Positions 48,773 to 61,403 are shown, counted from the first letter of the stretch. The stretch is DNA of 64,000 nucleotides from Aselliscus stoliczkanus (GCA_033961575.1 CM066732.1:94355187-94419186), one strand, 5' to 3'. Numbers and translations are program-made. Notes: generated by a model not told the origin, from the letters alone.

Positions 48773-49959
48773 CAACAGCAAACAAGTGAAATGTTATTTT
48801 GCAAAACTGTGGGGTAATAGCATCAGTTCTATATGACTATATGGACTATTATTCCTATAATCAAAATTTGAATAATTAGTCTCCTTTGAAACAAAACTAG
48901 CAATCCATCAACTTAACCTATTGCAAAGGATATTCAGTAACATATTTGGAAGAAAAATAACTAAAGGTCACTATAAGCAATTTAAGAAATCAGAATAGTA
49001 GTGATGATGATGATGATGATGATGATATAATGACAGCGACGAATTAAGGGGAAAAAGAAGATCCAGCATTTCCTTAGACTTTTTCCAAGTGATTCTTTGA
49101 AATCTTCACCTGAGATCTTCCAAAAGAGATAAATGTAAAATATTTTCATCTCCCAAGAATGGCAACTGGAATACTCCACTAGACAGTGAGATCTCACAGG
49201 CATACAAATATAGGAGCAAATCATGTTCTCTAATGTGTTTCTCAATTTTGGCAAGGATACAGATGTTTTCAGTATGTGGTCATCCAAAAGTCATTGTTAA
49301 TATGAGTCCAGAATCCTGTGACTACTACAGTTCTGGTAACAAATCTGCTTCAGGACAGTCTCTCTAGCTGCCCAGTTTATGGCAAATGACTGATTTATGA
49401 CTACTGAGCCCATCCTGATGAGTTTAGAAATTCTTTTCCATATATTGGCCTTGAAGCAAACTCTTACTTTAATAAGCAAGGGCCAGGACCTGTAGCTCCC
49501 CCAAGATTCTCCCAGTTTCGCCAGATTCCTAGGTCTATGATGCAACTACAACACAGTCGTTCAATAAATATTTAATATGTGCTTATGATTTGCCTAATAC
49601 TGTGCTCTATGCAGTGAGAGATGCCAGTGAGTGAAAATATGGTGTCCGTCTAGAAGGAAATTAAACATCACAGCCTTAGAGCCACGTGTTACTCATTGCT
49701 GACCTTCTCTGGAGTCCCTGGGCCAAGAGGACCCTCCAAAGTCTGACAGCATCCCGGTACTGAGATTTACAAAAGGTAACCACAATTCTCAAATGTCTTT
49801 CAGTCACCAGTGCTCTAGCCCCAATCCATTTGTATTGGCTCCCATTTCAGTAGACACAAAGCCATATACTTCAGATTTTCTCCATGTATTTCCACTTTCA
49901 AGTTTGTTGATCTACCTACAGCGACAACCCAGATCTTCCCAGATCTTCCCAGGGTGATG
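48773..49959. other. unassigned sequence with a (GAT)n tract
   Basis: 49000-49026 is about nine tandem 'gat' units. The rest shows no recognised gene. 49560-49620 resembles an old MIR/L2 end ('caataaatatttaatatgtg'). Confidence 0.45.
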
Positions 49960-50440
49960 TATATCTTGCACATTTCTGAATAAGGAATGCAAAAAACAGA
50001 AAGGGGCATCGGCATAGCTGAGCATCTTTGCCTGTATCCCAGCATCACGGCATGTTCCTCAGCCTGTTGACAGCCTCGAACAAATATACCAGGCCTCCTC
50101 CTCATCCTGGGAGCCTTTGCATTGCTGTACCCTTCTGCCTGGGATGCCATGACTGACATTCCTTCTCCCGTTTCCTTCAGGTTGCTGCTCAAATATCACC
50201 TCTTCAGAAATGCCTCTTCTGGTCACCCTATCTAAAAGATTAAAAGCTCCCATCATCCTTTCTTCTCTACCATAATTTATTTTTTATCACCTATCATAAC
50301 AAAAAAAAAATCCACATATATTTGTTTGTTTATTGCCTATTTCTTCAAGCTAGACTATAACCTCCACAATACTATGTGCTTTCTTCCAGCTGAATGCTCA
50401 GTGCCTGGCACTTAAGAAGCACTTAATTCATATGTTTTGA
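49960..50440 (+). repeat. L2 LINE 3' region
   Basis: 'ggttgctgctcaaatatcac', 'ctcttcagaaatgcctcttc', 'cactatgtgctttc'-type sequence near 50370, then 'gctcagtgcctggcacttaa'. Typical L2 order. The overlapping frame at 49815-50192 is not a gene. Confidence 0.82.
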
Positions 50441-51271
50441 GTTTTTAAAAAAATGTGCAAAAAGCAAGACAAGTTGCTGTTAAACCCAGCCATCAATTGT
50501 CTGAGCAGAGCAGCAAACTTATTTCTAAAAGCTGGCTCTGCCCAGTAGATTATTCAGGTGTTTTCTTTCTTTCCTGTTTTTTTGTTTTTGTTTTTTTTTT
50601 TTTTTTTTTTATCCCCTGGCATCTTATACTTTGCTCCCTGCTAGCAGAGCCTCAGGAAAGATTTAGAGAGGGTTTATTAAAGGCTATGATTTGGACCCAC
50701 ATATCCAAACTCAAGATCAGGCTTGTGGTAAAAACACAGACAGGCATTGAGTGGCTATTGACTCTACCACAATCCAAGATTTGATCATAACATAGAAATG
50801 GGAGATTAGCTAAGGGAGAGTCAATTAGCCAGGCGCTCAATCTCTGACCACAACCTATTCTGAAAGTTAAATGTTTCATGAAATCCTTCTTCCTCACTCT
50901 CAATGACCTAAATCAGGGGCAAAGGGAGGTTAAATGATTTGTCCAACACCCCACAGTGTATCAGCAGAAGTACTGGGCTTGGAAACCACAGGTTTCCATA
51001 TTTCCTGCTTACAAACCACTCTGAAACAGAGAACACCACAGGAACATGCAGTCAATTCAAGCTATAATGGTGTAAGGCAGGAGGAAGGAGTCGCACACAT
51101 GCACGCCCACCCCCCACATAAATATTACAAAATGGAGGTAGAGTTGTCCTTCCCAAGTTTCCTATAAAGACGGCTGAATTTACAAGTGGGAAAATAGCAC
51201 AAAGTCCTGAGACAACCTAGATGATTACACAATTTTTCAACCTTCACTTGCCCAAACCAGAAGTGTCCCTT
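50441..51271. other. unassigned sequence with a poly(T) run
   Basis: 50577-50610 is a T run with two interrupting G. No retroposon body was recognised next to it. Confidence 0.4.
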
Positions 51272-51285
51272 AAGAAACTTGCTCC

Positions 51286-51434
51286 TTGGGCCGGCTGAAT
51301 GGCTCAGTTGGTTAAGAGTTCACTCAAGAGTGCAAGCTGAGCTCTGAGCAATAGCGGTTCGAGGCCAGCCCGAGCTGAGTTGCCGTTGAGCTGCCAACAG
51401 GTGGCAGGATGGCTCAGCTAAAAAAGAAAAAAAA
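51286..51434 (+). mobile_element. second-family tRNA-derived SINE (copy F)
   Basis: 'gggccggctgaatggctcag' then 'ttggttaagagttc', box-B-like 'ggttcgaggcc', 'aggtggcaggatggctcagc' and an A-rich tail. Perfect target duplications 'aagaaacttgctcc' at 51272-51285 and 51435-51448. Same family as copy D. Confidence 0.97.
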
Positions 51435-51448
51435 AAGAAACTTGCTCC

Positions 51449-51739
51449 ACCTATCATAAAGAAATGACTTGAGATAACTTTTATAGCATGTAAAGTATCT
51501 CCCCTCAAAAAGCAACTTTCAGGCTTCAGCACTTCAACCAGAAGAATAAAACTAACAATAGATGAAAAAGACTTGGAAACTGAGGAAAGGTCGGTGGTAA
51601 TGTAATTTCCACCATTTTCTTTCTTTTCTTTAATAACCTCCGCATTCACCCTTTCAGTATTTTCAAATTTCGATCCGATACACCATCTAACAGCTTAAAG
51701 CTTTACTTGATATTGGTGGGCCCTTTACATCTAAGCCAA
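51449..51739. other. unassigned sequence
   Basis: Nothing recognised. Confidence 0.4.
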
Positions 51740-51993
51740 ATCAGTACTTCTAACTGTAGTAGTTAGAGTCTCCACAATTGGGTCTCACTCAAGGAGGGCC
51801 ATTGTGCCCTCCAGGGGACATTTGGCTATGTCTGGAGATATTTTTCTTGGTCACAGCTGGGGGCATACTGCTTACTGGCATCTAATGAACACTGGTCAGG
51901 GATGTTGCCTAACATCCTATGATGCCCAAAGCAGGCCCCTACAAAAAGGAATGATCCAGCTCAGCATGTCAATAGGGCTGAGGCAGAGAAATT
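51740..51993. mobile_element. hAT-type non-autonomous element fragment
   Basis: 'ccctccaggggacatttggc', 'tatgtctggagatatttttc', 'catcctatgatgcccaaagc' and 'cagcatgtcaatagggctga' match a common mammalian Charlie-type element in order. Subfamily not assigned. Confidence 0.7.
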
Positions 51994-52249
51994 ATATAGG
52001 TTTCTCTCCACTCCTTTTTTTGTGGTCAACTCTTTAACAGATGACTTGCAATCCCATAGACATAGCTCATGTGTTCAAACCCTCAAACTCCCTGTGATAT
52101 TGTGATTTAGAATAAAAAAGTATATATATTTGGCCTTTAGCCTTCCTGGCACAGAGCTCATAAAAACCCTTGTAATTCCCTATAGAATGAGAGAGATAAA
52201 AATGGTTTTTGTTGTGTTAATGAAGTGACTTTTGGAAAGCACCTAAAAA
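51994..52249. other. unassigned sequence
   Basis: May belong to the 5' part of the next element; not recognised. Confidence 0.3.
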
Positions 52250-52840
52250 AGGGAGCTGGTTGCCAGGGGAACCAACCATGCAATAATAGGGTTGGGACTT
52301 TCAGTCCCACTCCCCTGGCCTCCAAGGGAGGGAAGAGGGGCTGAAGTTTGAATTGATCTCTGATAGTCAATGATTTAATCAATCACATCTATGTAATGAA
52401 GCTTCCATAAAACCCCCAAATGATGGGGGTGTTCAGAGAGCTTCCAAGTTGGTGAACCAGAACGCTTCAACCTGCACAAGTGCCTAGTTCCAAACTACAT
52501 GAGAAACAGAAGCTCCTTTGTTTGGGACTTCTCCCTACATATCCCTTCATCTACCTGTTGATTTGTATCCTTTAAGACCATTTGTAATAAACCAGTAATC
52601 TACTGAGTAAATGGGTTTCCTGCGTTCTATGAGCATCTCTAGCAAATTAATCAAACCCCAGGAGGGGCTCATGGGACCATCTGGTTATAACCCATTGGCC
52701 AGAAGTACAGTTAACAATCTGGGCTTTTGACTCACATCAGAAGTGGAGGATGGTCTTGTGGGAATGAGCCCTTAACCTGTGTAATCAGATTAGGTATCTC
52801 TAGGCAGATAGTGACAAGGAAAAAATTCTGAGATGTCCTC
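52250..52840 (+). mobile_element. LTR-like interspersed repeat, family not named
   Basis: 'tctatgtaatgaagcttcca', 'gggggtgttcagagagcttc', 'tttgtaataaaccagtaatc' (an AATAAA-containing segment), 'atctctagcaaattaatcaa', 'aaccccaggaggggctcatg' and 'gggaatgagcccttaacctg'. This is a widespread mammalian repeat with an LTR-like poly(A) signal. I recognise the sequence type but not its name. Confidence 0.7.
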
Positions 52841-53370
52841 AATTAAATTACAGTAGGCCAGAGGGTGGGAGGAAGAGACACAATGGGGTTAATCAGTTAA
52901 CAACTACAGTGAAAAAAACCCCAAAAGACTGCTCACACTCCTTAGTGTATGTTGGAATTATTAAATTTGTTTCTGGGTGGCTATTTCCGAGATAGGTTCT
53001 ATCAAACCCCAAGAGCCTCCATTTCTTATTTACACAAGAGCTTTGTAGACTGCTCCTACTGCTGCGCCTATCCCAGAACTAGCCCCACTTCACCTTCATC
53101 CCATCCCCTTCATCCATAGCTCATGTAAATTCTTTCAGAATGACTTGCATCTTTCTCCCCACCACTTGATATATAAAAACACTTGCAAAACTCTGGAACA
53201 AAGAGCTGTCTGTCTTTTCTACCATGCTCCTGGCAGTTTAGATTCCATGCCCCCAGGCCTGTACTTCTTTTTTTTTTTTTTCTAGCTAGCAATGGGCAAA
53301 TAAATCCATTCTTTTAAAAGGACTTCTTTTAAAAAAACAGCCTTGGAAGTTAAATTTTTTTGTTTAACAG
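52841..53370. other. sequence between two pieces of the LTR-like repeat
   Basis: Contains a poly(T) run at 53268-53281. Otherwise no feature recognised. Confidence 0.4.
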
Positions 53371-53475
53371 TAGTGTCAGAATTGAGTTGAACTGTAAGAC
53401 ACCTGCTGGTGTCAGAGAAATGGTGGGTAGTGTGAGAAAATCCCCACACACAGTGGAATTGGGGATCAGACCTTT
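53371..53475 (+). mobile_element. 3' terminal piece of the same LTR-like repeat
   Basis: 'tagtgtcagaattgagttga' then 'actgtaagacacctgctggt' and 'cccacacacagtggaattgg' are the usual end of this repeat, about 530 bp downstream of the main piece. Confidence 0.65.
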
Positions 53476-53785
53476 CCCCTCTCTGTGCCCTCTTCTCTTC
53501 ACCTGGAAAGACTCAGGCCTTTTATTAAGCTATCAGCCTCCTACCTTTTCTCTAAGGTCCATCTCCTCCTTGAAAATTTCCTGAATGGATGAGTTCTTTT
53601 TTTTCTATACTTGAAGAGTGCTTTGGTATTCCTCTTTTATAAAATTTCTCACATATTACCATCTGGCATTACATACGGTAAGGTTCAAGAAAGAACCTTG
53701 TTTTTTGAAGACTATGTCGCCATTGCCTACAATCATGCCTGGAACATATAGCAAGTACTAAATAATAATCACATGAGAAATTAAC
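53476..53785 (+). repeat. L2 LINE 3' region
   Basis: 'ccatctcctccttgaaaatt', 'catctggcattacatacggt' and 'ctacaatcatgcctggaaca' follow the L2 order. Confidence 0.7.
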
Positions 53786-54689
53786 TGTGCTCTAGATTCT
53801 TCATTCTCCTATCAGTGAGGCTCTCTAGAGCTGAAAACACCTCCAGTACTCTGAATTACCACTTCTACCTAGAAGATACCCAGTAATATTTGTTAAATGT
53901 CTGCATAATTAATAAATACACACATAATAGGGTAGAAATATTAACTGCTCAAATGCAAACTAAATACACTATATAGTAAATAAACACACAACTGAAATAA
54001 ATGGGCCAGATAAAAATAAGTCTCAGGCTGTAGAAATTGAAGTGCTAGGCAACAGTTCACACGTATCAAATTTTTATATGAAAGAATTCACGTCACAAGT
54101 ACTTTCCAATGTTTTACATTTTCTCATCTTTAAAAAGCTTTGAAATGCATATTTAAATGTTAATTGCTCATCTGGAGAACACATGAAAGAGAAGGCACGC
54201 AAAGACAGGATGTGCCCTGGCCTGATTATGTCTGAATAGAAACCAATACGTTGCCATGAAACACTGCTGTCAGTTTCCAATGACGCATCACATCTCTTGC
54301 GACACAGAGACGCTAACTAACATGTAGACAAATTGTGACCAAATTATCACAACAATAGTTAAGAAAAGAGAGAAATGAGTGGGACACAACATTGCACTTG
54401 GGTCTCTAATGGAAATTTTACTTTACAACTAAAATGTCTACCATGCTGACATTTATCAACATGTTCTCACATTCTATACTGAGGGAAGCAGAGGAGCCCA
54501 TTATAATGTCCTGGGGACTCCCTCTATTTATTCTTGGTGTGACATTTCATAATCCCTCATCTTTCTTGTTTCCAGGCACACTGAGTTCATCATTTTTTAC
54601 CTGTTCTCATATATTTTATTATCTACCTCATAATCATCCTTTCATATAATCCTTAATTCTCTCACATTGTATAGATGGAGATAAACAAA
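53786..54689. other. unassigned sequence
   Basis: No gene or repeat recognised. Confidence 0.4.
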
Positions 54690-54876
54690 CCTAACATTTT
54701 AATTAACACTTACTATGTGTCACATACCCTCCCAAGCACTTTACCTGCATTATATAATTTACCTCTTACGAAAACCCTAAAACATACAGACTATTATTAC
54801 CCCCTTTTTCACATTAGGAAATTGAGGCTCAGAGAGTTTAAGGAACTTGCCCAACATCACACAGCTTAAATAATTC
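54690..54876 (-). repeat. MIR SINE
   Basis: Nearly complete antisense MIR: 'aacacttactatgtgtcaca', 'cactttacctgcattatata', 'aggaaattgaggctcagaga' and 'cttgcccaacatcacacagc'. Confidence 0.92.
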
Positions 54877-55935
54877 AGAGTTCTTGTGAGTGGCCTCTGT
54901 AACAATTTTAAAATATCTTTGAACTCATTTGGCTTTTAATAAATATTTATTGGACACCAACAATGAGCCAAGCTTGGTGACAGTTTTGGGAGGAAAAAAT
55001 GGAAAGCAATATGACATCCTGTTATTCCACTCAGGAAGCTTATAGTCTACTGAAAAAGATAGATATTAATCAACTACCATTTATAATGAATACAAATTTA
55101 CAAACTGAGCTAAGTTGTCAGGTGCAAAAGAAACAGGCTCTGAGAATGTATAATTAAAGGACCTATCTAGGACTTTGAGTCAGGACGGGCTTCCCTGTGG
55201 GGGCTTTTTCAGCTGAGCTCTGAAGGATTGATAGGAGGTCATTAGAAATGGGGAACTGGAAGGGAAAAAAGGGGCATGAAACATTTCAGAAAGAGAGAAC
55301 TGCACATACCGAGGCCATGGAAGGAAGGAGCAGGGCACCATCAAGAAACTCAAAGGGGAGCACAGCACAAGATGAGGCTAGAGGGGGGATGGGGCTGGGT
55401 TTCATTTGGATTCCTGAGAAGCAAGCCGAGACAAGAATTGGTTAGGTTCAGGTAGTTGAAGTAGGAGTTGATTCCAGAACTCTCAGTGAGGAAGGAGGAG
55501 AAAGAAAGGGAAGAAGAGGAAAGCAATAATGGGGTAGCAATGAGTGGGTTTCTGCTATGGGCCCAATTCATCCAGGGACCTCTGAGAGACCAGGCAGAAC
55601 CTACCTCAGATTTGTCCCATGGAGGGGAAAGAAAGACAGACCACTAACCTCCAACTCCCCCTGGTTGAGGGTGCTTCTGGGCAAGAGAAAGCAGGAAGCT
55701 CTTAGCATGGAGAGGAACTACCTTCAGGTGTAGTAAATGGATGAAGTATGGTCAGCACCTGCTACAGGCCTTACAGGACTCTCCCTGAAAGCACTGGGGA
55801 ACCATCAGTGGCCCCAGGTGGAGTGAGGTGGTAACCTAATCAGATTCTGGTTTGGAGTGCTGACCCTATCGACCATGTGGAGAACACATTGGAAGGAGGC
55901 TAGGTAGATGTCAAAAGACACCTAGGGAGTTATTG
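54877..55935 (+). repeat. possible ancient dispersed repeat, unnamed
   Basis: 54980-55930 holds phrases ('aagcttatagtctactgaaa', 'gagctctgaaggattgatag', 'accgaggccatggaaggaag', 'gagttattgcaatggtcctg') matching in order a very old interspersed repeat also suspected at 17.2 and 39.9 kb. Not named. Confidence 0.35.
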
Positions 55936-58900
55936 CAATGGTCCTGGCAGGACTAACTACTTAATTTGTAGGGACCACTGCAAAATGAAGCTGTGAGGCC
56001 CCTTGTTCACGAAGCAGCATAAAGTGTTTTTAAAGGTACATACATAACATGCTTTTAAAGATATAAAGCTGTTTCCTTTCTCCTGCAGTCTCTCTCAATC
56101 TGTCCTGAGGGCTTTTATTTGCTATTTAGTGTCTTGCTCCCTTGGGCATGGGGATACTCATGAGTGAGTGCAGACCCATAGATGTCCTGCCACGTTCCAG
56201 ACCACCATACCATGCCTCAGCTAGGGTGGGGTAGTTGATCCAGGTAACTTCCCTTCACATAGGCCTGCCTCCCCAACCCATGACACAGGGCAAGCTTCAA
56301 AGTTATTGCAGCCTCCATGCCAGGACATGCTAGGTACCTGGATGAGGGGTGGGCTCACCCTCACTGAGTCACCCACAAAATGCATCTTGGGATTGCCAGT
56401 GCAGGACAGAAACGGGCATACCCCAAGGTCCCACATTCAACCCCAATCCTCCCATGTGCCTGAGTCCCCATTAGAGACGGAAGGTGATGAGGAGGCTAGA
56501 CGGGGTCTGGGGTGCAGAGAACCAGGGAAATGAATAAGCAAGAACTATCTGAGATGGAGTGGCAGCAGGAGATGGGATCACAAGTAAGCCAAGGCTCCAA
56601 GCCCCCAGCGCATGTTCCATTGTCCCATCAGACTTCACTGACAAAAATACAAATTCAAAGATAAAATTATTGCTAAGAATTTCAAGACAGCTAATACAGA
56701 ACATTAAACCCCAGGCAGAGAATCCTGTGGAGTGTGGGGCCCTATGAGACTGCACTGGCCATGTGCTCATGAAATTGGCCATATGTTTAAAAGAGAGAAG
56801 ATGCTAACCTTGGGCTAGTGTCAAAGACATGGAAAAGTAAATCGACCTAAAAGGTATCACTGAGATCAATTTAAGGCAGTTGGTTACAGATGTGGTATGG
56901 ATGGGTAAAATGGGGTAAGGTGAAGAAGTAAAGAAGAGAGGAACTCTGTGCAGCCACTGAGGTGTGCGGCCCGGACCTCCCTTCCAGATGAACATTGCTG
57001 TTCAGCTGCAAGAAGTACAGTTAGCTGACAGCCTCAAACTGCTGGCACCTTCAGGATCTGCTCAGCTTTTGTGCTGAAGCCACACTTTTCTCAGGCAGCC
57101 CTCAGTCAGTGACAGCACAGAGCAGAGTTACAAGGGCCTGCTAACGGCAACAATCTCTTAGGAACTCTCTTTTGGATTTCCCAAGATTCCCTCAGGTCTG
57201 CACTGTAGCTTGAGATGCTCCTTGCTCCATCCTGTTTCCTCCTCCTTTCCTTTTCACAGGTGTCAGATCTGCACTGGTCTCAGAATACTCTCCCTGCCCA
57301 GTCCTGTTTCCTGCCTCCTTTTATCTCTACAGGTATTATCCCTTCACTCCATAAGCCTCCTGCACTTCTAACTCTATCTCAGCATCTGCTTCCCAGAGAA
57401 TTCAACTTACACAGTGTCAAAGACATCTCCTAGTTATCTGTTTTGTGCATCTGCACGGACTCACTGAGATACTAAGAAACAACAGGTTTATTGTCCCATC
57501 GATTCAAATATCATGGAGCGCACCTTTTTTGCCAAGCACTACACTCAGTACAATGGAGAATGTAAATCAATGTTAGACAAGATCACTGTTCTTCAAGAAG
57601 GCTATTGTCCAGATGAGAAGACAAGGCACAAGAAAAATGAACAGATGGCTTTTCCAAGCACCTAAAGAGAATTTTTTGCAAGAGCTTAAAATCCTCTAAG
57701 ATGTGGAGGCAGACAATACCTCAATGACAAGACAGAATGTTCCCGGTGCCAACCTAGAAACCTAGATGTAGTTCCCAGTGTGTGTGTGTGGTGGGGGGGG
57801 GGCATTGTCTGCCTTCTCATCTCTGCAAAAAGTTAATATTTCATGAACCACTAAAAAAACCTACCTTGACTTCCAGAAGAGCCTAAAATAGACCCCAGCC
57901 TTATGTTCAAGAGGTTGCCAAGTCTGAACTTTCCAACAGGTCCCCCAGAGACTGGGTGTGAGTCAGGCCTGGGTGGGGACCTGCAAAACAGGACAGCTGT
58001 TCTCCCTAAAGACCCAGTGCCCTGCTCCGCTAGGCCTGGTGGGGCTAATTTGGAAGTCACCCACAAAGACTTGCCTGTTTGATCCAAGGGTGACATCAAA
58101 GGATTGATGATCCATCTGTCAATTCTCACTTTTATCTGCTTGCTGTTTATTGCAGACTCTTATACACTGAGGCTTATGGAATTCATCAATTCCACGTAAG
58201 ATGACCATTCAGTATATCTCTGCCAGGTATTCTAATGGAACAGAGAATTTTTGAATCAAATGCCAACCTTTGTGGTACTTAATTCAGAAAGCAGTGCCTG
58301 GATTGACCCTGGTTTTGGGCAGAGCCCCTGCTGCACATTCATCCTCAGAATTCAGTGACAATGCACGTTCCACCTGGAGAGCCAGGAATGCTGCTAGAGA
58401 AGTGGAATAAGTGCTGAGCCTTTCTGCACACGTGGACCCAATCCAGCCATTCACATGTGACCCCGGGTTCTCTGATAAGCCATTCTGCAGGGGCATTGAA
58501 ATATTTCAATCATGGGTACTAGTATCCATCATAGTCAAAATGGGCAGATTAAAGCACTGGATGGCAGCCAATTGTTTTGCAGGTTTTGCATAACCTACTC
58601 ATAACAAGAGTCTTAGGAAAGGAATTTTTCTTTACCTTACCTCTCCCCCGGTGAATATAGTGAGGTCCAGGAAAAAGTAATTCACCATTTCATAGGGGGC
58701 ACAAACATTCTAATAACTGTGCTACAAGTCATGGTGTGCAAGTTGCTCAAATTAAGGCAAGCAAGGTCAAAGTTACCCAGAACTCACTTTCATTTCTTAC
58801 ACCAGCCAGCCCACAGGGAAAACTAAACCCCCAACTTGAAAAAAATGCATAAATGGCATGGGCATGGTAATTGCTGATGTGATTTTTTTTATGTTTTTTT

Positions 58901-60239
58901 ATTTTTTTTTTGGACAGTGCTACATAGAGTTTTGCTTCCTTGAGTTTGTTCAGTCCTGGCTATAATAAGCATATGTCAGTCATATGCCTTTTGGGGTCAT
59001 CAGCGACAGAGCTCTAGGGCAAGACTGTGGGCATGTGTCTAATGCAGCTTCCTTGAGTCCTCCAGGCTCCACCTCTCTGCTCCAACCACTCTGGTCACTG
59101 TCCATGACTTGTACTGAATGATTCCTGCCACTTGGCAACAGGTGGCTTGCAAAGATCTGGCTTTCTGACACCGAGCTACAGACCACCCTGAGTCATCTAG
59201 GGAAGGAACACAAGAGGGGAGGGACTGCTCTCCCCACCTCAGCTTTCCTGTGGTTAACCAAACCCTCAGCTATTTTTAAGCCACTACCAAAGCCTACACC
59301 ATGTGTCATCACAGATTTAACACGTGCCCCCACCTTTGACAAAGACAGTGAATGTGCAGCGTGCTTTCCGGGAAATGCTGTCCATGTGTCCTGCTCCATT
59401 GACACTCATCCCCCAACTAGAACTGTGCAAGAGTGGGAGGCATTTCAGGAGTTATGCAGAGATGCTGGGCTGTCCTATTAGCAAACAGACACAGAAAAAT
59501 CTACCTCTTCTGGCTCCATTATAAACCAACTATGCCAGAATTTCAACCAGTTTCTGCTTTTGGCTAAGGAACTTTCCCAACAGCATGCTGAGGAGAGACT
59601 TAGCACAGCTACCTCTCTTCACTGTCAAAGCATAGGCTTATCCGTTCATGATATGATGATGCTAGAGATCAGGGGGAGAAAAGATGGATCCCCTGGGTGT
59701 TGGAACAGGAGCTGCTTTTTCTTTGTGCTTGTGGTCAGCCCAACTCTGGGGGTGCCAGCTCCAAGAGCAGCCCTGGAGCTGTGGAGATGCAGGGCTTCTA
59801 GAGGGGAAGCCAGAACAAGGCAGTCAGAGTGCCCTAACCTCGTGCTTCTAGAGGAGGGCAGCCCAGCAAAGCCAGCAGTAGCCCGAGACTGCTCTCTCTC
59901 CCTGGGGCCACCCAAAGATCAGACATGCCCCAGACTTTAAGAGGCTGAGTTTTCTCTTAGCTCACTGAGTGCTTCTATCTCTCTGCTTTAGCATCAATGC
60001 ACTTATTTGATCAATATTATTTTTAAGCGAATATTGATTCATGTCTACATTGTTCCAAGCAAGGTTGTAGGCACTGGAGGTGATGTCGCTGTCCTGGAGA
60101 GTGTGGACTGAAAATTATAGTCATTTGACATGTATATAATGTGCATGGCAGATGATAAACAAATAATTAATAACCATATAAGCAAATAAACAAAAATCAT
60201 ATAATAGGAGTCCTACATGCAGCCATGTGGGCACCAACG
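55936..60239. other. long unassigned stretch
   Basis: About 4.3 kb with no defensible gene. A G-rich (TG)n-G run lies at 57777-57802 and a T-rich run at 58882-58913. 57180-57425 is pyrimidine-rich and may be the end of an old repeat ('atctcagcatctgcttccca'). The 126-residue frame at 59560-59940 has no motif or homologue I recognise. Confidence 0.35.
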
Positions 60240-60410
60240 TTTGAGCATTGCCTCTGACAAATACTGTGTAGGACTCGTATGTGCTCATTTAAATCCTCAG
60301 GGAAATATTTGAGATAGGTATTACTAGTTTCACTTCACAAATAATAGAACTGTAATTTAGATCACACAGCCCCAAAATGGTAGAGCCCCAAAGCATACCA
60401 GGATGCCGTG
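60240..60410 (-). repeat. MIR SINE fragment
   Basis: 'gtgctcatttaaatcctcag', 'gagataggtattactagttt' and 'ttagatcacacagccccaaa' fit antisense MIR. Confidence 0.75.
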
Positions 60411-60489
60411 ATGAAGCATAGCAGATGTCCTCCAACGGTATGAGCTCTTGGGCCCAGAGGCAGTATATAAAGCAGAGACATCATTGGGC

Positions 60490-60635
60490 CTGAAATGAGA
60501 ACACCTGGGTTAAAGCCTATCTCTGCCACCTGCTAGTTAGATGGTTCTGAGCCAGAGGTTTAATTTCATTGAGTCTCAGATTTCTGTCCATAAAATAAAG
60601 AGCTGTGCTACTTACCTCCCAAGAATCATTGGAAA
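60490..60635 (+). repeat. MIR SINE fragment
   Basis: 'cctatctctgccacctgcta', 'attgagtctcagatttctgt' and 'ccataaaataaagagctgtg'. Confidence 0.8.
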
Positions 60636-60669
60636 GAGAAAAAAGGAGACCCAAGTAAGATCTATATTT

Positions 60670-60945
60670 CACCACTGCTACCCATCACTTAAAGGGGTTT
60701 ATATTCTGAGAAATATGTCATTGTGTAAACAGTATAGAGTGCACTTACACAAACCTAGATGGTACAGCCTACTACACATCTAGGGTATCTGGTACAGCCT
60801 TTTGCTCCCAGGCTATAAGCCTGTACCGCATGTTACTGTACTGAATATTGTAGGCAATTGTAACACGATGGTAAGTAGTTGTATATCTAAACATATCTAA
60901 GCACAGAAAAGGTGCAGTAAAAATACGGTATAAAAGATAATATGT
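60670..60945. mobile_element. Tigger-type DNA transposon, left part
   Basis: 'attctgagaaatatgtcatt', 'cacttacacaaacctagatg', 'gctataagcctgtaccgcat', 'gttactgtactgaatattgt', 'tctaaacatatctaagcaca' and 'aggtgcagtaaaaatacggt': a familiar Tigger-family non-autonomous sequence in the right order. It breaks off near 60945 and resumes at 61655. Confidence 0.8.
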
Positions 60946-61025
60946 GTTGATGCTCTGCATACATGCATATGTTGGGGGCCAGGGAGGGCTGTGGAGGGAG
61001 GCACCACTGGAAGAATAGATGTTGA

Positions 61026-61151
61026 GGGGCCAGCTGAGTGGTGCGGTGGTTAAGCGCTGGCTTGGGAAGCCAGCGGCCCCGGTTCAGGTCCCACATGTGA
61101 GGGCCGGTGACACTGCCCTCAAAAAAAAAAAAAGAGAAGAAGAAGAAGATG
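61026..61151 (+). mobile_element. short tRNA-derived SINE (copy G)
   Basis: 'gggccagctgagtggtgcgg' then 'tggttaagcgctgg', box-B-like 'ggttcaggtccc' and an A-rich tail with GAA units. The likely target duplication is imperfect ('agaatagatgtt' near 61012 against 'agaaaagatgtt' near 61152). Confidence 0.9.
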
Positions 61152-61403
61152 AGAAAAGATGTTAGGTAGAGGGAGGAAAGAAGGGAGAGAGGGAGTAAGA
61201 GAAAGGGAGAGAAAGGGACAGCAGAGATCATAAGAGACCCAAAGAAATAAAGCTTGAGAGGAGAAATAATACAAGGGGAAGAGGGAAGGAGGGAGAAAGG
61301 GAAGGAGAGAGGGAGGGAGCGAGGGAGGAAGGAAGAGAGAGAAGCAAGATTGGGAGGACATAGAGATAAAACAAATGGAGGGAAAGAAAGGGAGTTTGTG
61401 CTG
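61152..61403. repeat. purine-rich (GGGA/GAAA)n low-complexity tract
   Basis: Long run of G and A with few pyrimidines, for example 'gagagggagggagcgaggga'. The complementary strand gives artefactual Ser/Pro/Leu-rich frames up to 179 residues that are not genes. Could have grown from the adjacent SINE A-rich tail. Confidence 0.9.

Noticed and set aside
49000..49026. Regular short repeats that could suggest an array
   Set aside because: Simple (GAT)n microsatellite. No CRISPR-like repeat and spacer pattern exists anywhere in the window.
49815..50192. 125-residue minus-strand frame
   Set aside because: Largely overlaps an L2 3' region.
59560..59940. 126-residue frame in sequence free of known repeats
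   Set aside because: No domain, motif, splice context or codon signal that I can defend. It would need a homology search.
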